Assembly (NCBI GenBank): GCA_945787845.1
Contig: CALZJH010000016.1
Location: 56,485 to 108,638 of the forward strand
Length of the DNA stretch: 52,154 bases
DNA from: an uncultured Woeseiaceae bacterium
GTDB taxonomy: Bacteria > Pseudomonadota > Gammaproteobacteria > Steroidobacterales > Woeseiaceae
Direction of reading: 5' to 3'
A model generated the notes under the pieces. It had not been told where the DNA came from. It saw only the letters and a list, made by a program, of their open reading frames with translations, and did no database searches. Positions 19,424-29,450 of this stretch are shown in pieces. The stretch's first letter is position 1. Every line of letters starts with the position of its first letter. A program made the position numbers and the translations under genes.

Positions 19424-20064
19424 GCCACAAACGACACCATCCGGCCGGAATCGGCGGCCCGTCGGTAGGAATAGAAGCGCGCTTCGTCGGCGTACGTGCA
19501 CCAGCCTCCGCCATAAATGGCCTCCACGCCGCACGCGTTCAAGCGCTGTCTGGCAAGCCCATACAGGTCGGCCTGCCAGCGCCCGCGGGGATTCTCGAGG
19601 AAGTGACGGCCTGCGGCCGGATCGTGCCCGAGGAACGCGGCGCGGACTTCCTCGCCGACCTCGAAATTGGCCTGGGAGATGGCCGGCCCGAGCCATGCCA
19701 GCAGGTCGCCGGCCGGACCCGACATCGCCGCAACGGTGTTCTCGAGGACACCCGCCGCCAAGCCGCGCCAGCCGGCGTGCGCCGCGCCGATGCGCTCACC
19801 GCCTTTGCCACAAAACAGAACCGGCAGGCAGTCGGCCGTGCGAACCGCACAACAATCACCCGGCTCGCTGCCGGTAACCGCGTCGGCGTCGAGCGCGGTG
19901 GCAGACTCGCGCACACGGGCGCTGGTCACGACCGTCGCGCCGTGGACCTGGTGCAGGAAACGCATGTCGGGCGGCAGGTCATGGTCGGCGGCGCCGCGGG
20001 TCGTTGATCCCGCGATCACATTCGCGGGTGCAGGCCAGTCAATGTCGATGAGCACTCCGGTCAC
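19414..20064 (-). CDS. pgeF: Peptidoglycan editing factor PgeF (YfiH family)
   Basis: The 216-residue protein belongs to the YfiH/LACC1 (Cu-oxidase_4) family. Conserved residues of the metal/nucleoside site are in QVHGATVV, CCAVRTADCLPVLF and GAAHAGWRGLAAGVLENT. Members are reported as purine nucleoside-active enzymes, and E. coli PgeF prevents mis-incorporation of serine into peptidoglycan. It lies between rluD and clpB, the standard gammaproteobacterial order, and overlaps rluD by 4 bp (ATGA). Confidence 0.93.
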   Translation of the reverse strand: MTGVLIDIDWPAPANVIAGSTTRGAADHDLPPDMRFLHQVHGATVVTSARVRESATALDADAVTGSEPGDCCAVRTADCLPVLFCGKGGERIGAAHAGWRGLAAGVLENTVAAMSGPAGDLLAWLGPAISQANFEVGEEVRAAFLGHDPAAGRHFLENPRGRWQADLYGLARQRLNACGVEAIYGGGWCTYADEARFYSYRRAADSGRMVSFVALK

Positions 20065-21008
20065 GCGGCGTCCTCTCGCATGACGTCCAGCAACGCCTGG
20101 AAATCGGCTGGCGGCGGGACCTCCAGCTCCACGGTCTCACCGGACACGGGGTGCTCGAATGCAAGGCGTGTCGCATGCAGGGCCTGCCGCTTGAAGCCGC
20201 GCAGTGCCTCGACCAGCGGCTCAGAGGCCCCCTTCGGCAGGGCCAGCCTGCCGCCGTAGACCGGGTCGCCAACCAGGGCGTGGCGACGCCAGGCGAAGTG
20301 GACTCGAATCTGGTGCGTGCGCCCCGTTTCCAGCCGGACACTAACGTACGTGAACGCTCGAAAGCGCTCCAGGACCGTAAAGTGGGTCACGGCCGGCTTG
20401 CCGTTCTGCTGAATACTCATGCGCTTGCGGTCGACGGGATGGCGCCCGATCGGCTGGTCGATGGTGCCGCCGCCGGTCAGGACGCCGTTGCACACCGCCA
20501 GGTAATGCCGGGAAATATCGCGCTCGGCCAGTTGCCTTACCAGGGCTGTGTGGGCCGTCAAGGTCTTGGCGACCAGCAGCAGGCCGGTCGTGTCCTTGTC
20601 GATGCGGTGAATGATGCCCGCCCTGGGAACTTCCTCCAGCTGCGGAGCATGATGCAGCAGGCCATTCATCAGGGTCCCGCCCGGGTTGCCGGCACCCGGG
20701 TGGACGACCAGGCCGGCGCCCTTGTTCACCACCAGCAGTTCATCGTCCTCGTAAACTACGTCCAGGCTAATAGGCTCCGGTGCCGCGCGGACCTCGATGT
20801 CCTGCCGCGCCTCCAGCGTGACGGTTTCGCCACCCGCGACCGCATCACGGGGGCGCCTGGGACCGCCCTCGACGGTGATGGCGCCAGCCAGCAGCCACTC
20901 TTTGAGTCGGCTCCGCGAATAATCGGGAAACATCCGGGCCAGCGCCTGGTCCAAACGAAGACCGGCCAGCTCTTCAGGAACCGCCAATATTTGTTTTTGC
21001 GAGTTCAT
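20061..21008 (-). CDS. rluD: 23S rRNA pseudouridine synthase RluD
   Basis: RluD makes pseudouridines 1911, 1915 and 1917 in helix 69 of 23S rRNA. The 315-residue reading from ATG at 21008 has an N-terminal S4 RNA-binding domain (GLRLDQALARMFPDYSRSRLKEWL) and the RluA-family catalytic motif IIHRIDKDTTGLLLVAKT with the essential Asp. A longer frame to 21143 would overlap the divergent bamD and was rejected. RluD diverges from bamD, as in E. coli, with 58 bp between the starts. Confidence 0.95.
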   Translation of the reverse strand: MNSQKQILAVPEELAGLRLDQALARMFPDYSRSRLKEWLLAGAITVEGGPRRPRDAVAGGETVTLEARQDIEVRAAPEPISLDVVYEDDELLVVNKGAGLVVHPGAGNPGGTLMNGLLHHAPQLEEVPRAGIIHRIDKDTTGLLLVAKTLTAHTALVRQLAERDISRHYLAVCNGVLTGGGTIDQPIGRHPVDRKRMSIQQNGKPAVTHFTVLERFRAFTYVSVRLETGRTHQIRVHFAWRRHALVGDPVYGGRLALPKGASEPLVEALRGFKRQALHATRLAFEHPVSGETVELEVPPPADFQALLDVMREDAA

Positions 21009-21066
21009 GACTGCCGTGCAGTTTACGGTATACTCGCCGACCTTGAACGCCCCGACCACCGGAATT

Positions 21067-21825
21067 ATGAGAATAGATCGACGCCATTTTCGACACCTTC
21101 TGATCGCCGTGCTGCCGCTGGCCCTGTTCGCCTGCGCCAGCAATGACGAAGTTCAGACCGAGGTGCAGAACATCACCGAGGCCTACGAGGTGGCCCAGGA
21201 GTCGGTGGCACGCGGCAACTATCGCCGCGGTATCCAGATCTTCGAAGCAATTCAGGCCCGGTATCCGTTCAGCGACCTTTCCCGACAGATCCAGCTCGAA
21301 CTCATGTACGCGTATTACAAGGCCGAAATGCGCGAACAGGCGGTAGAGACCGCCGACATGTTTATGCGGGAGAATCCGATTCATCCGCGCGTGGACTATG
21401 CGCTGTACATCAAGGCTCTTGCCTACTACGAGGACTCACCGGGGCTTCTTGAGCGCCTGTTTCGCAAGGACATCGGCAAACGGCCTCCCAAAGATATTGA
21501 ACTCGCCTACTCGAGCCTGCGCCGCCTGGTCGAGCGCTTTCCGGCCAGCCAGTATGCGCCGGATGCCGAGCAGCGCATGGTCGCGATCAAGAATCGCCTC
21601 TCCGAATACGAAAACCACGTAGCCGACTATTACCTGCGCCGCGGCGCGTATGTCGCTGCGCTGAATCGCGCCAAAGATGCGCTCGAGGCCTACAACGGCG
21701 CCGTGGGTAATGCCCGCTCCCTGCAGATTATGGCGGCGGCCTACGACAACCTCGGCATGGCCGAACTCGCTGCCGACACGCGCCGCGTCCTCGCCGAGAA
21801 TTTCCCCGACTTCTCCGAGAGCTAG
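21067..21825 (+). CDS. bamD: Outer-membrane assembly lipoprotein BamD
   Basis: BamD is the essential lipoprotein partner of BamA in outer-membrane protein insertion. The 252-residue reading from ATG at 21067 starts with a lipoprotein signal ending LALFAC-A. Tetratricopeptide-like helices follow: YEVAQESVARGNYRRGIQIF, ARYPFSDLSRQIQLELMYAYY, and the family block RLVERFPASQYAPDAEQRM. Family length matches (E. coli 245). It diverges from rluD and its stop codon directly abuts that of nadE. Confidence 0.96.
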   Translation: MRIDRRHFRHLLIAVLPLALFACASNDEVQTEVQNITEAYEVAQESVARGNYRRGIQIFEAIQARYPFSDLSRQIQLELMYAYYKAEMREQAVETADMFMRENPIHPRVDYALYIKALAYYEDSPGLLERLFRKDIGKRPPKDIELAYSSLRRLVERFPASQYAPDAEQRMVAIKNRLSEYENHVADYYLRRGAYVAALNRAKDALEAYNGAVGNARSLQIMAAAYDNLGMAELAADTRRVLAENFPDFSES

Positions 21826-23454
21826 TCAGGGAAACCGGTAGCCCGAGGTGATCGGGTAGCGCCAGTCGCGGCCAAACGCCCTGCTGCTGATTCTCACTCC
21901 CGGTGGCGCCTGGCGACGCTTGTACTCGTTACGTTTGACCATCTCGAGCACGCGAATAACGACATCGCGGTCAAAGCCCCGCTCCGCTATTTCGGCAACC
22001 GACAGGTCTTCCTCGATAAAAGCCTCGAGAATCGGATCAAGTACGTCGTAGTCGGGCAGCGAGTCAGAGTCCTTCTGGTCCGGACGCAGCTCCGCGGACG
22101 GTGGTCGGGTGATGACACGTTCGGGAATGGCCTCGCCGAGCGTGTTGCGATAGCGCGCGAGTTCGTAGACGAGCGACTTGCTGCAGTCCTTGATCGGCGC
22201 GAAACCGCCCGCCATGTCGCCGTACAGCGTGGCATAGCCGACGGCCATCTCACTCTTGTTACCTGTCGTCAGCAGCATTCTCCCGGTCTTGTTCGAGAGC
22301 GCCATCAACAGCAGCCCACGGCAACGGGCCTGGATGTTCTCTTCCGTGGCATCTGGCTCGGTCTCACCCAGCACCGGTTGCAGCTGCCTGATGGTCGCCT
22401 CGTACATCGGCTCAATCGGGATCACGTCATATTGAATGCCGAAGGTCTCCGCTTGTCTGGCCGAGTCTTCCTGGCTCATTGTCGACGTATAGCGAAACGG
22501 CATCTGTACCGCCCGGACTCGTTCCGGCCCGATCGCGTCGCAGGCAATGGCGACGACCAGCGCCGAGTCGATTCCGCCCGAGAGTCCCACAATGACACCG
22601 GGAAAGCCGTGGTTCATGACGTAATCCCGCGTGCCCGTAACCAGCGCCTGGTACGTCGTCGCCATGCGGTCACCCGTTGCCGTGACAACGGCCTCGTCGG
22701 GCACGACCCCTCGCGCCGTCCCGTTGAGCACGATCGCGGGCATGCATGCCTCGAAAGCCGCCGCCCGGAAGGTGATCCGGCCGTCGGCATCCATAATGAA
22801 AGACCCGCCGTCAAAGACAAGTTCGTCCTGACCGCCTACATGATTGACGTAAACAACGGGAATGCCCACCTCGTCGATCCGCTTGCGCACGACATCCTCG
22901 CGCTTTTCCTGGCTGCGAATCTCGAACGGCGATCCGTTAATTGCGATGATGCACTCGGCGCCGGCGCTACGCGCGGCGGCCATAGGACCCGGAGACCAGA
23001 CATCCTCGCAGATCGTGAGACCGATACGGATGCCTTTGAGCGGGAACACGGCTGCGTCCTTGCCTGCTGTGAAATATCGCTCCTCGTCGAAGACAGAATA
23101 GTTGGGCAGCAGGTGTTTGCGATAGTGCGCCAGCACGTGCCCGTCCCGCAGTACGGCACAGGCATTGTAGATGTGGTCGTTCTCGTACTCGGGAAAACCG
23201 ATCAGGATCGCAATACCGAAGACCTCGTTGCGAATCCGGTCGACGGCCGCCTCGACGTCATGACGCAGTCCGGCATGGAACAACAGGTCCTCGGGTGGAT
23301 ACCCGCAGACACTCAGTTCAGGGAATACGACGATGTCGGCACGCTCACTATCGCGTGCCTGCGCGGCGTGCTCGATGATCCGGTCCGTATTGCCTGCGAC
23401 ATCCCCGACAACGAGGTCGATCTGTGCCAGCGCGACTTTGACGGCATCGCTCAT
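21826..23454 (-). CDS. nadE: Glutamine-dependent NAD+ synthetase
   Basis: The enzyme amidates nicotinate adenine dinucleotide using glutamine, the last step of NAD synthesis. The 542-residue protein has an N-terminal nitrilase-type glutaminase domain with the Glu-Lys-Cys triad (FPELSVCGY, YRKHLLPNY, LTICEDVW) and a C-terminal synthetase domain with the PP-loop GLSGGIDSALV near residue 290 and TGNKSEMAVGY. It lies 2 bp after sucD and looks like the last gene of a sucCD-nadE operon. The combination with pncC elsewhere in the window covers NMN salvage and NAD synthesis. Confidence 0.96.
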   Translation of the reverse strand: MSDAVKVALAQIDLVVGDVAGNTDRIIEHAAQARDSERADIVVFPELSVCGYPPEDLLFHAGLRHDVEAAVDRIRNEVFGIAILIGFPEYENDHIYNACAVLRDGHVLAHYRKHLLPNYSVFDEERYFTAGKDAAVFPLKGIRIGLTICEDVWSPGPMAAARSAGAECIIAINGSPFEIRSQEKREDVVRKRIDEVGIPVVYVNHVGGQDELVFDGGSFIMDADGRITFRAAAFEACMPAIVLNGTARGVVPDEAVVTATGDRMATTYQALVTGTRDYVMNHGFPGVIVGLSGGIDSALVVAIACDAIGPERVRAVQMPFRYTSTMSQEDSARQAETFGIQYDVIPIEPMYEATIRQLQPVLGETEPDATEENIQARCRGLLLMALSNKTGRMLLTTGNKSEMAVGYATLYGDMAGGFAPIKDCSKSLVYELARYRNTLGEAIPERVITRPPSAELRPDQKDSDSLPDYDVLDPILEAFIEEDLSVAEIAERGFDRDVVIRVLEMVKRNEYKRRQAPPGVRISSRAFGRDWRYPITSGYRFP

Positions 23455-23456
23455 CG

Positions 23457-24329
23457 CTAGCCGCCGAGGACCTCCTGCATTTTCGACCCCAGTTCGGCCG
23501 GCGAACGGACGGTGGCAACGCCTGCGGCATCCAGTGCCTTGAACTTATCTTCCGCCGTGCCTTTACCGCCGGCGATGATCGCGCCGGCATGGCCCATACG
23601 CTTGCCCGGAGGCGCCGTCACGCCGGCAATATAAGCGACCACCGGCTTGGAAACGTTGCTCCGGATGTACTCGGCGGCAGCTTCTTCGTCGGTACCGCCG
23701 ATTTCGCCCACCATGATGATGCCGTCGGTGTCGGGGTCCGCCTCGAAGAGTTCGAGGCAGTCGATGAAGTTCATGCCGCGCACCGGATCACCGCCGATAC
23801 CGATGCAGGTCGTCTGCCCCAGGCCGTTCGTCGTCGTCTGGTACACAGCTTCGTAGGTGAGCGTACCGGAGCGCGAAACCACGCCGATACGTCCCGCCTT
23901 GTGAATAAAGCCCGGCATGATGCCGATCTTGCATTCGCCCGGCGTGATGATGCCGGGGCAGTTCGGCCCGATCAGGCGACAATCATAGTCCTCTAATGCC
24001 GATTTGACCTTGACCATGTCGTTGACCGGAATGCCTTCGGTAATGCAGACAATCAGTTCCACGCCCGCATCGGCTGCTTCGAGAATGGCATCGGCCGCAA
24101 ACGGCGGCGGCACGTAAATCATGCTGACGTCAGCGCCGGTTTCGGCGACCGCATTCTGCACCGTGTTGAACACCGGCACCCCGAGATGCTCCTGCCCGCC
24201 GCGTCCCGGCGTCACGCCCGCGACAACCTGGGTGCCGTACTCGATGCACTGTTCGGTGTGGAAGGATCCCTGGTTGCCCGTGATGCCCTGGCAGAGGATC
24301 TTGCTGTTTTTGTTAACCAGAATACTCAT
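23457..24329 (-). CDS. sucD: Succinyl-CoA synthetase alpha subunit
   Basis: The alpha subunit binds CoA and carries the phospho-histidine of the TCA-cycle enzyme converting succinyl-CoA to succinate. The 290-residue protein has the family start [23 protein letters not shown], the CoA-binding Rossmann fold, [20 protein letters not shown], and the active-site region [18 protein letters not shown] with the catalytic His. It follows sucC by 11 bp. Confidence 0.97.
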   Translation of the reverse strand: MSILVNKNSKILCQGITGNQGSFHTEQCIEYGTQVVAGVTPGRGGQEHLGVPVFNTVQNAVAETGADVSMIYVPPPFAADAILEAADAGVELIVCITEGIPVNDMVKVKSALEDYDCRLIGPNCPGIITPGECKIGIMPGFIHKAGRIGVVSRSGTLTYEAVYQTTTNGLGQTTCIGIGGDPVRGMNFIDCLELFEADPDTDGIIMVGEIGGTDEEAAAEYIRSNVSKPVVAYIAGVTAPPGKRMGHAGAIIAGGKGTAEDKFKALDAAGVATVRSPAELGSKMQEVLGG

Positions 24330-24340
24330 ATCAATTTCCG

Positions 24341-25501
24341 TCAGGCTGCCGCGGCAACCACCTTCTTCGCTGCGTCAGTCAGGTCTTCCGCTGCAATAAT
24401 GTCCAGACCGCTGTTGGCCAGCAGTTCGCGTCCCTTGTCGACGTTGGTGCCCTCGAGGCGTACCACGACCGGCACGCTGACACCCACTTCTTTGACGGCA
24501 CTGATGATGCCTTCGGCAATCAGGTCGCAACGCACGATACCGCCGAAGATATTCACGAGAATCGCCTCGACGCTCTCATTCGAGAGAATCAGCTTGAAAG
24601 CTGCCGCCACTTTCTCGGCCGTAGCACCACCGCCGACGTCGAGGAAGTTGGCCGGGTCACCGCCGTGCAGCTTGATGAGGTCCATGGTCGCCATCGCGAG
24701 TCCGGCACCGTTAACCATGCAGGCGATGTTGCCGTCCAACGATACGTAGTTGAGATCGTGTTCGGCCGCCTTGCGCTCCGCCTCGTCCTCTTGCGACGGG
24801 TCGCGCAGCTCGGCAAGGGCTTTCTGCCGGAACAGCGCGCTGCCATCAATGTTGATCTTGCCGTCCAGGGCGACGATATCGCCGGCCTTGGTCGTGATCA
24901 GGGGGTTGACCTCGATGAGGCTCGCGTCCGTGTCGACGTAGAGCCTGTACATCTTCTTGATCAGATCACCAAACTGCCGCATCTGCTGCTTGTCGAGCTC
25001 GAGCCCGAACGCCAGCTGCCGTGCCTGGTAATCCTGCAGACCCGCGTCCGGTGCAATCGCAACCGAAAAAATCTTCTCGGGCGTCTCCTCGGCGACCTTC
25101 TCGATGTCCATACCGCCGGCCGCTGAGGCAATAAACGAAATGCGGCTGACTTCGCGATCGACGAGCATGCTCAGGTAGAGCTCGCGGTCGATGTCCGACC
25201 CCTGCTCAATATAGACAGTATTGACGGGCAGACCCTCGGCGCCGGTCTGGTGGGTTACGAGAATGGTGCCCAGCATCTTGTCCGTGTACTCGCGCACTTC
25301 GTCCAGCGAGCGCGCGAGCTTGACGCCACCAGCCTTGCCGCGCCCGCCGGCGTGGACCTGTGCCTTGACGACCCAGAGGTCGCCGCCGAGTTCCTGTGCG
25401 GCCTTAACCGCTGCGTTCGGCGATTCCGCCGGGATGCCGCGGGGTACGGGGATGCCGTAGTCTGCGAACAATCGTTTCGATTGGTATTCGTGAAGATTCA
25501 T
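24341..25501 (-). CDS. sucC: Succinyl-CoA synthetase beta subunit
   Basis: The beta subunit has the ATP-grasp fold and binds nucleotide and succinate. From ATG at 25501 it has 386 residues (E. coli 388), starting [20 protein letters not shown], with [37 protein letters not shown] and the C-terminal [17 protein letters not shown] longer frame to 25630 overlaps pilS and lacks similarity. It diverges from pilS. The 114-bp gap holds a -10-like element for pilS; no clear sucC promoter or Shine-Dalgarno was recognised. Confidence 0.97.
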   Translation of the reverse strand: MNLHEYQSKRLFADYGIPVPRGIPAESPNAAVKAAQELGGDLWVVKAQVHAGGRGKAGGVKLARSLDEVREYTDKMLGTILVTHQTGAEGLPVNTVYIEQGSDIDRELYLSMLVDREVSRISFIASAAGGMDIEKVAEETPEKIFSVAIAPDAGLQDYQARQLAFGLELDKQQMRQFGDLIKKMYRLYVDTDASLIEVNPLITTKAGDIVALDGKINIDGSALFRQKALAELRDPSQEDEAERKAAEHDLNYVSLDGNIACMVNGAGLAMATMDLIKLHGGDPANFLDVGGGATAEKVAAAFKLILSNESVEAILVNIFGGIVRCDLIAEGIISAVKEVGVSVPVVVRLEGTNVDKGRELLANSGLDIIAAEDLTDAAKKVVAAAA

Positions 25502-25603
25502 GAGTTTTGTCAGTCTGCCAGCGAGCGGGATGGGAAAATCGCGGTTGCCGCGAAAAAGTCGCCGTATTTTGGAGGTTTGCGCCACCCATGTCCATATTCG
25601 GTC

Positions 25604-25609
25604 TACAAT
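25604..25609 (+). promoter_or_regulatory. -10-like box of pilS, leaderless type
   Basis: TACAAT ends exactly 6 nt before the pilS ATG at 25616, so a transcript would begin at or next to the start codon. There is no Shine-Dalgarno and no convincing -35 hexamer at 16-18 bp. Confidence 0.4.
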
Positions 25610-25615
25610 TCGCGC

Positions 25616-27301
25616 ATGAATCAGGCACAAACTGACGCCCCGTTGAGAAGGACCTTCCTCGGCAGCCGGGACGTCCTGCTACAAAAGGCGATTGACGAAC
25701 CGGAACTCGGCTGGCGTGTGCTGATTACGCTGAACGCTTTCAGGTTGTTGATTTCAATGACCCTGCTGTTGCTGTTCGCGGCCGGTTCCGACCCGCGCTT
25801 CTTTGGCGACGCCAAGCCGACCCTTTTTGCGGCGACGGCCGCGGGCTACCTGGTCTTTGCCATCCTGTCTGCGGTCTCACTGCGCCAGCATTGGGTGCCA
25901 CGCACTGCGCTTGCAGTAACGCAGCTCATGGTCGACATCGTCGCCATCGTCATGCTGATGCACGCCAGCGGCGGCATTTCGAGCGGCCTCGGCGGCCTCC
26001 TTGTGGTCTTTATCGGCGCCGCCAGCCTGGTTATTCCGGTGACCGTGGCCGCAACGTTGGCGGCTATCGCCACCTTCTTCATCCTCGGGGAGCAGTTCTA
26101 CACCCAGCTCACGAGCGCCAACGCGTTCGCCAACTACCCTGCCGCCGGCATTCTAAGCGGCGTCATTTTCGCGATCGCGCTCGCCACCCAGCCGCTGGCG
26201 AAGCGCATCCGTGCCTCCGAAGCCCTGGCTCGCCAGTTTGGCGTCGATCTGCAGAACCTGTCCGAACTCAACAACTACATCGTCCAGCATTTGCGCGAGA
26301 GCATCGTCGTCGTCGACAACAACGACGCGAGCCGCCTGATCAACAGCTCGGCGGCCCAACTGCTGGGCGTCGAAAACACGCCGCCCGGCACGCCACTGCG
26401 CTCCATGTCCGGGCCCCTTGCCGAGTACGTCGAAACCTGGCGACAAGACCTCTCACTGTCTTCGCACCCCGAGCTGACGCTGATTACAGAAGGGGACAGC
26501 GTGCGTATAACGGCACACCTGGCGCCGCTCGGCCAGGACGGGCAGCGCGACGGGCCGATCCTGGTGTTCCTCGAGGACGTCAGCCATATGAACGCGCGCG
26601 TCCAGCAGTCAAAACTCGCATCACTTGGCCGCCTGAGCGCCAGTATCGCGCATGAAATCCGGAATCCCGTTGGCGCGATGAGCCACGCCGCGCAGCTGCT
26701 TGGCGAATCGCCGGTCCTGACCGAGGACGACAAGCGCCTGACGGAGATTATCCAGACGCACTCCAGCCGCGTGAGCCACATAATTGACAACGTGTTGCAA
26801 TTGTCGCGCCGCGAGTTGAGCCGGCCGGAACGATTCGCTCTCAAAGAGTGGCTTGACGATTTCGCGAGAGAATTCGAGCGCACGCTCGAACTCCAGGAAG
26901 GCGAGTTCACCGTGGGCAGCCTGCCTGAGGGCTTTGAAATCCGCATGGACCGGGGCCATCTTCGGCAGGTTCTGTGGAATCTTTGTGATAACGCCGTGAA
27001 GTACGCCAGTGAGGCTGGCGGCATCATGGTGGAAATCCAGGGCGGTCGGCTCTCCGGCCAGGGCCGACCTTACCTGGACATCCTGGACTGCGGGCTCGGC
27101 GTCGACAAAGCAACCGCGGACAAGATTTTCGAGCCATTCTTCACAGCGCGCTCCGGCGGCACGGGACTCGGCCTCTATATTTCCAGGGAGCTCTGCGAAC
27201 TGAACAGGGCGACCCTGCTGTACCTTGACCGGCCCGGCGGAGGCAGTATCTTTCGTATCGTATTTGCCGATCCGGATCGATGGGACACACAGGACACGTA
27301 A
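25616..27301 (+). CDS. pilS: Sensor histidine kinase PilS
   Basis: PilS is the inner-membrane kinase that, with PilR, controls pilin transcription. The 561-residue protein has several transmembrane segments in residues 35-205, a PAS-like region (about 225-320), the HisKA phospho-acceptor box [19 protein letters not shown], the N-box [10 protein letters not shown] and G-boxes DCGLGVD and [15 protein letters not shown] longer upstream frame to 25250 is antisense to sucC and was rejected. Its TAA overlaps the pilR ATG by one base (TAATG), so the pair is coupled. Confidence 0.93.
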   Translation: MNQAQTDAPLRRTFLGSRDVLLQKAIDEPELGWRVLITLNAFRLLISMTLLLLFAAGSDPRFFGDAKPTLFAATAAGYLVFAILSAVSLRQHWVPRTALAVTQLMVDIVAIVMLMHASGGISSGLGGLLVVFIGAASLVIPVTVAATLAAIATFFILGEQFYTQLTSANAFANYPAAGILSGVIFAIALATQPLAKRIRASEALARQFGVDLQNLSELNNYIVQHLRESIVVVDNNDASRLINSSAAQLLGVENTPPGTPLRSMSGPLAEYVETWRQDLSLSSHPELTLITEGDSVRITAHLAPLGQDGQRDGPILVFLEDVSHMNARVQQSKLASLGRLSASIAHEIRNPVGAMSHAAQLLGESPVLTEDDKRLTEIIQTHSSRVSHIIDNVLQLSRRELSRPERFALKEWLDDFAREFERTLELQEGEFTVGSLPEGFEIRMDRGHLRQVLWNLCDNAVKYASEAGGIMVEIQGGRLSGQGRPYLDILDCGLGVDKATADKIFEPFFTARSGGTGLGLYISRELCELNRATLLYLDRPGGGSIFRIVFADPDRWDTQDT

Positions 27302-28605
27302 TGAACCAACCGCTGGCGCTGGTCATCGATGACGAGCCCGACATTTGCGAGCTCTTAGAGCTGACGCTGGGCCGCATGGATATACGCACTGAGACCGCGA
27401 TGGACGTGGCCGGCGCCAAGGCGTTGCTCGACGAACACGACTTCGACATTTGCCTGACCGACATGCGCTTGCCCGATGGGGACGGACTCGAGCTCGTCGA
27501 ATGGATTCAGGGCAACGCCGCCGGACTGCCCGTCGCCGTCATTACGGCGCACGGCAACGTCGAAACGGCCGTACAGGCGCTGAAGCTCGGCGCTTTTGAT
27601 TTTATCTCCAAGCCGCTCGACCTCGGCAACCTGCGCACGATCGTCTCGAATGCGCTGAGGGTTCGCGCGACCGGACCCGACAGTGGCTCGAAACTGCTGG
27701 GCGAGTCAGAACGCATGCGCGAGCTGCGCGACATGATCGCCAAAGTGGCCCAGTCGCAGGCTCCCGTCCATGTCTCCGGCGAGTCCGGAACCGGCAAGGA
27801 ACTGGTCGCACGCATGATTCACGACAGTGGGCCCCGAGCCGAAGGGCCGTTCGTGCCCGTGAACTGCGGCGCGATTCCGGCGGACCTGGTCGAAAGCGAG
27901 TTCTTCGGTCACCGCAAGGGCAGTTTCACGGGCGCCGTTAATGACAAGGCCGGCCTCGTCCAGTGTGCCGTCGACGGCACGCTGTTCCTCGACGAAATCG
28001 CCGACCTGCCGCTTTCCATGCAGGTGAAACTGCTGCGCGTGATCCAGGAGAAGAAGGTCAGGCCCGTGGGCGCGGCCAGGGAAGAAAGCGTGGACATCCG
28101 GATTCTCTCGGCCACGCACAAGAACCTGTCGCAGATGGTCGCCGACGGCGACTTTCGTGAGGACCTTTTTTACCGCATCAACGTGATCGAACTGCATGTA
28201 CCGGCGTTGCGCGAACGCGGCGACGATATCCTGCTCCTGGCCGAGCACATACTGCACCGCCTGCAGGCATCCGCCTCGCTGGACGACGGCGCGCGTGATG
28301 CCCTGCTCCGTTACGCGTTTCCCGGCAACGTTCGCGAACTTGAGAACATGCTGGAGCGTGCGGTCACGCTCTGCACCGGCGGCACGATCTCCGCGGGTGA
28401 CCTGCACATGCGGCGGACAGGCGATGCCAGCGGCACACAGCCGGCCCTGGCCGGCAAGCTCGGCGAACAGGTCGAGGACGTACAGCGTCAGGCCATTGTC
28501 GATGCGCTTGAGAAGACCCGCTACAACAAGACGGCAGCGGCAAAACTGCTGGGCCTGTCATTCCGGCAGCTCCGCTATCGCATCAAGAAGCTGGGCATCG
28601 AGTAA
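27301..28605 (+). CDS. pilR: Sigma-54-dependent response regulator PilR
   Basis: The 434-residue NtrC-type activator has a receiver domain (VIDDEPD; phospho-Asp in CLTDMRLPDGDG), a central AAA+ domain (Walker A GESGTGKE, the sigma-54 contact loop GSFTGA, FLDEIADLP) and a C-terminal Fis-type HTH (YNKTAAAKLLGLSFRQLRYRI). PilR activates pilA with RpoN. A classic -24/-12 promoter and clustered TGTC repeats lie just downstream, ahead of pilA1. A longer start at 27280 overlaps pilS and is not needed. Confidence 0.95.
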   Translation: MNQPLALVIDDEPDICELLELTLGRMDIRTETAMDVAGAKALLDEHDFDICLTDMRLPDGDGLELVEWIQGNAAGLPVAVITAHGNVETAVQALKLGAFDFISKPLDLGNLRTIVSNALRVRATGPDSGSKLLGESERMRELRDMIAKVAQSQAPVHVSGESGTGKELVARMIHDSGPRAEGPFVPVNCGAIPADLVESEFFGHRKGSFTGAVNDKAGLVQCAVDGTLFLDEIADLPLSMQVKLLRVIQEKKVRPVGAAREESVDIRILSATHKNLSQMVADGDFREDLFYRINVIELHVPALRERGDDILLLAEHILHRLQASASLDDGARDALLRYAFPGNVRELENMLERAVTLCTGGTISAGDLHMRRTGDASGTQPALAGKLGEQVEDVQRQAIVDALEKTRYNKTAAAKLLGLSFRQLRYRIKKLGIE

Positions 28606-28629
28606 TACCGGCCATCAGCTGACAAAAAT

Positions 28630-28675
28630 TGTCACTTTGTGACATGAAAGCGACAATCGGCAGGGACATTGTCAC
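28630..28675 (+). promoter_or_regulatory. Probable PilR binding region upstream of pilA1
   Basis: The region contains the dyad TGTCACTTTGTGACA (28630-28644), then CGACAA and a second TTGTCAC copy (28670-28675). Repeated TGTC elements upstream of a sigma-54 promoter are the known pattern for PilR sites in Pseudomonas. They lie 80-125 bp upstream of the -24 element, a usual enhancer distance. Confidence 0.6.
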
Positions 28676-28754
28676 TTTCCACCGACGCCGATTATGGTTA
28701 GACGGGCGCTGTCAAAGCAATAAAATCAATCACTTATCGCACCTCCGTTAGAGT

Positions 28755-28770
28755 TGGCACGGCGCTTGCT
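28755..28770 (+). promoter_or_regulatory. Sigma-54 promoter of pilA1
   Basis: TTGGCACGGCGCTTGCT carries the invariant GG (28756-28757) and GC (28768-28769) at 12-bp spacing, essentially the RpoN consensus TGGCACG-N4-TTGCT. It lies 65 bp upstream of the pilA1 ATG. Confidence 0.9.
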
Positions 28771-28834
28771 TTATCTCCGGTACAGGCGATATCGCCGTTT
28801 ACTGAAATACTCTCAATTCATGGAGAAGAACGAG

Positions 28835-29263
28835 ATGAAGAAGCAACAAGGTTTTACACTTATCGAACTCATGATCGTAGTTGCGATCATCGGTATTCTG
28901 GCTGCTATCGCTATTCCTGCTTACCAGGACTACACGATTCGCGCACAGGTTTCTGAAGGTCTGAACCTCGGCGGCGGCGCCAAGGCGGCAGTTTCCGAAT
29001 ACACGATGGACCGTGGCGCATTCCCGACCAGCAACACACAGGCCGGTATCGCCACGACCCCGACTGACATCTCCGGCAAGTACGTTGCAAGCGTAACTGT
29101 TGGCGCTGCTGGTCTGGTCACGGTCGCTTACGGTGGCGACGCACACGCTCTGCTTACCGGTGACACGCTCCTGCTGACGCCGACGACGAACGCTGGTTCG
29201 GTCGAATGGGCTTGCACCAGCGCAACGATCGCTGACAAGCACCTGCCGGCAGCTTGCCGCTAA
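28835..29263 (+). CDS. pilA: Type IV major pilin PilA (first copy)
   Basis: The 142-residue prepilin has the short type IVa leader MKKQQG, cleaved by PilD before F in [20 protein letters not shown], with the conserved Glu5 of the mature protein. The mature C-terminal part has two Cys (EWACTS and PAACR) that likely form the D-region disulfide loop. ATG at 28835 was chosen because GGAG lies 9 nt upstream; an in-frame ATG at 28820 overlaps that site. It is followed by a strong terminator, fitting an abundant single-gene transcript driven by PilR and sigma-54. Confidence 0.95.
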   Translation: MKKQQGFTLIELMIVVAIIGILAAIAIPAYQDYTIRAQVSEGLNLGGGAKAAVSEYTMDRGAFPTSNTQAGIATTPTDISGKYVASVTVGAAGLVTVAYGGDAHALLTGDTLLLTPTTNAGSVEWACTSATIADKHLPAACR

Positions 29264-29303
29264 GACATGATCTAGAGCTTTTCGCTTTAGGAGAAAGTCT
29301 GAA

Positions 29304-29331
29304 AAGCCCCGGTCCCCCGGGGCTTTTTTTT
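29304..29331 (+). terminator. Rho-independent terminator of pilA1
   Basis: A 9-bp stem AAGCCCCGG/CCGGGGCTT with loop TCCC is followed by eight T (29324-29331). It isolates pilA1 from pilA2, so the second pilin needs its own promoter. Confidence 0.93.
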
Positions 29332-29361
29332 CACCTCCAAATCGGTAAGGCCGACGCATTG

Positions 29362-29377
29362 TGTGATCCGCATCACA
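29362..29377 (+). promoter_or_regulatory. CRP/Vfr-type palindrome upstream of pilA2
   Basis: TGTGATCCGCATCACA matches the TGTGA-N6-TCACA consensus for CRP/Vfr at all ten defined positions. Its centre is 41 bp upstream of the GG of the second sigma-54-like promoter. It suggests cAMP-dependent control of the second pilin, activating or repressing. Confidence 0.65.
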
Positions 29378-29409
29378 ATCCTGGAACCGCGCAACTCAAG
29401 CGCTCGAAG

Positions 29410-29426
29410 CGGGCACGGGACCTGCG
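29410..29426 (+). promoter_or_regulatory. Sigma-54-like promoter of pilA2
   Basis: GGGCACGGGACCTGCG has GG and GC with the same 12-bp spacing as the pilA1 promoter, but CTGC replaces TTGC. No TGTC clusters like those before pilA1 are seen upstream. It lies 25 bp before the pilA2 ATG at 29451. Confidence 0.55.
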
Positions 29427-29450
29427 TTAGTATTCAGGGAGAGACAGCTC

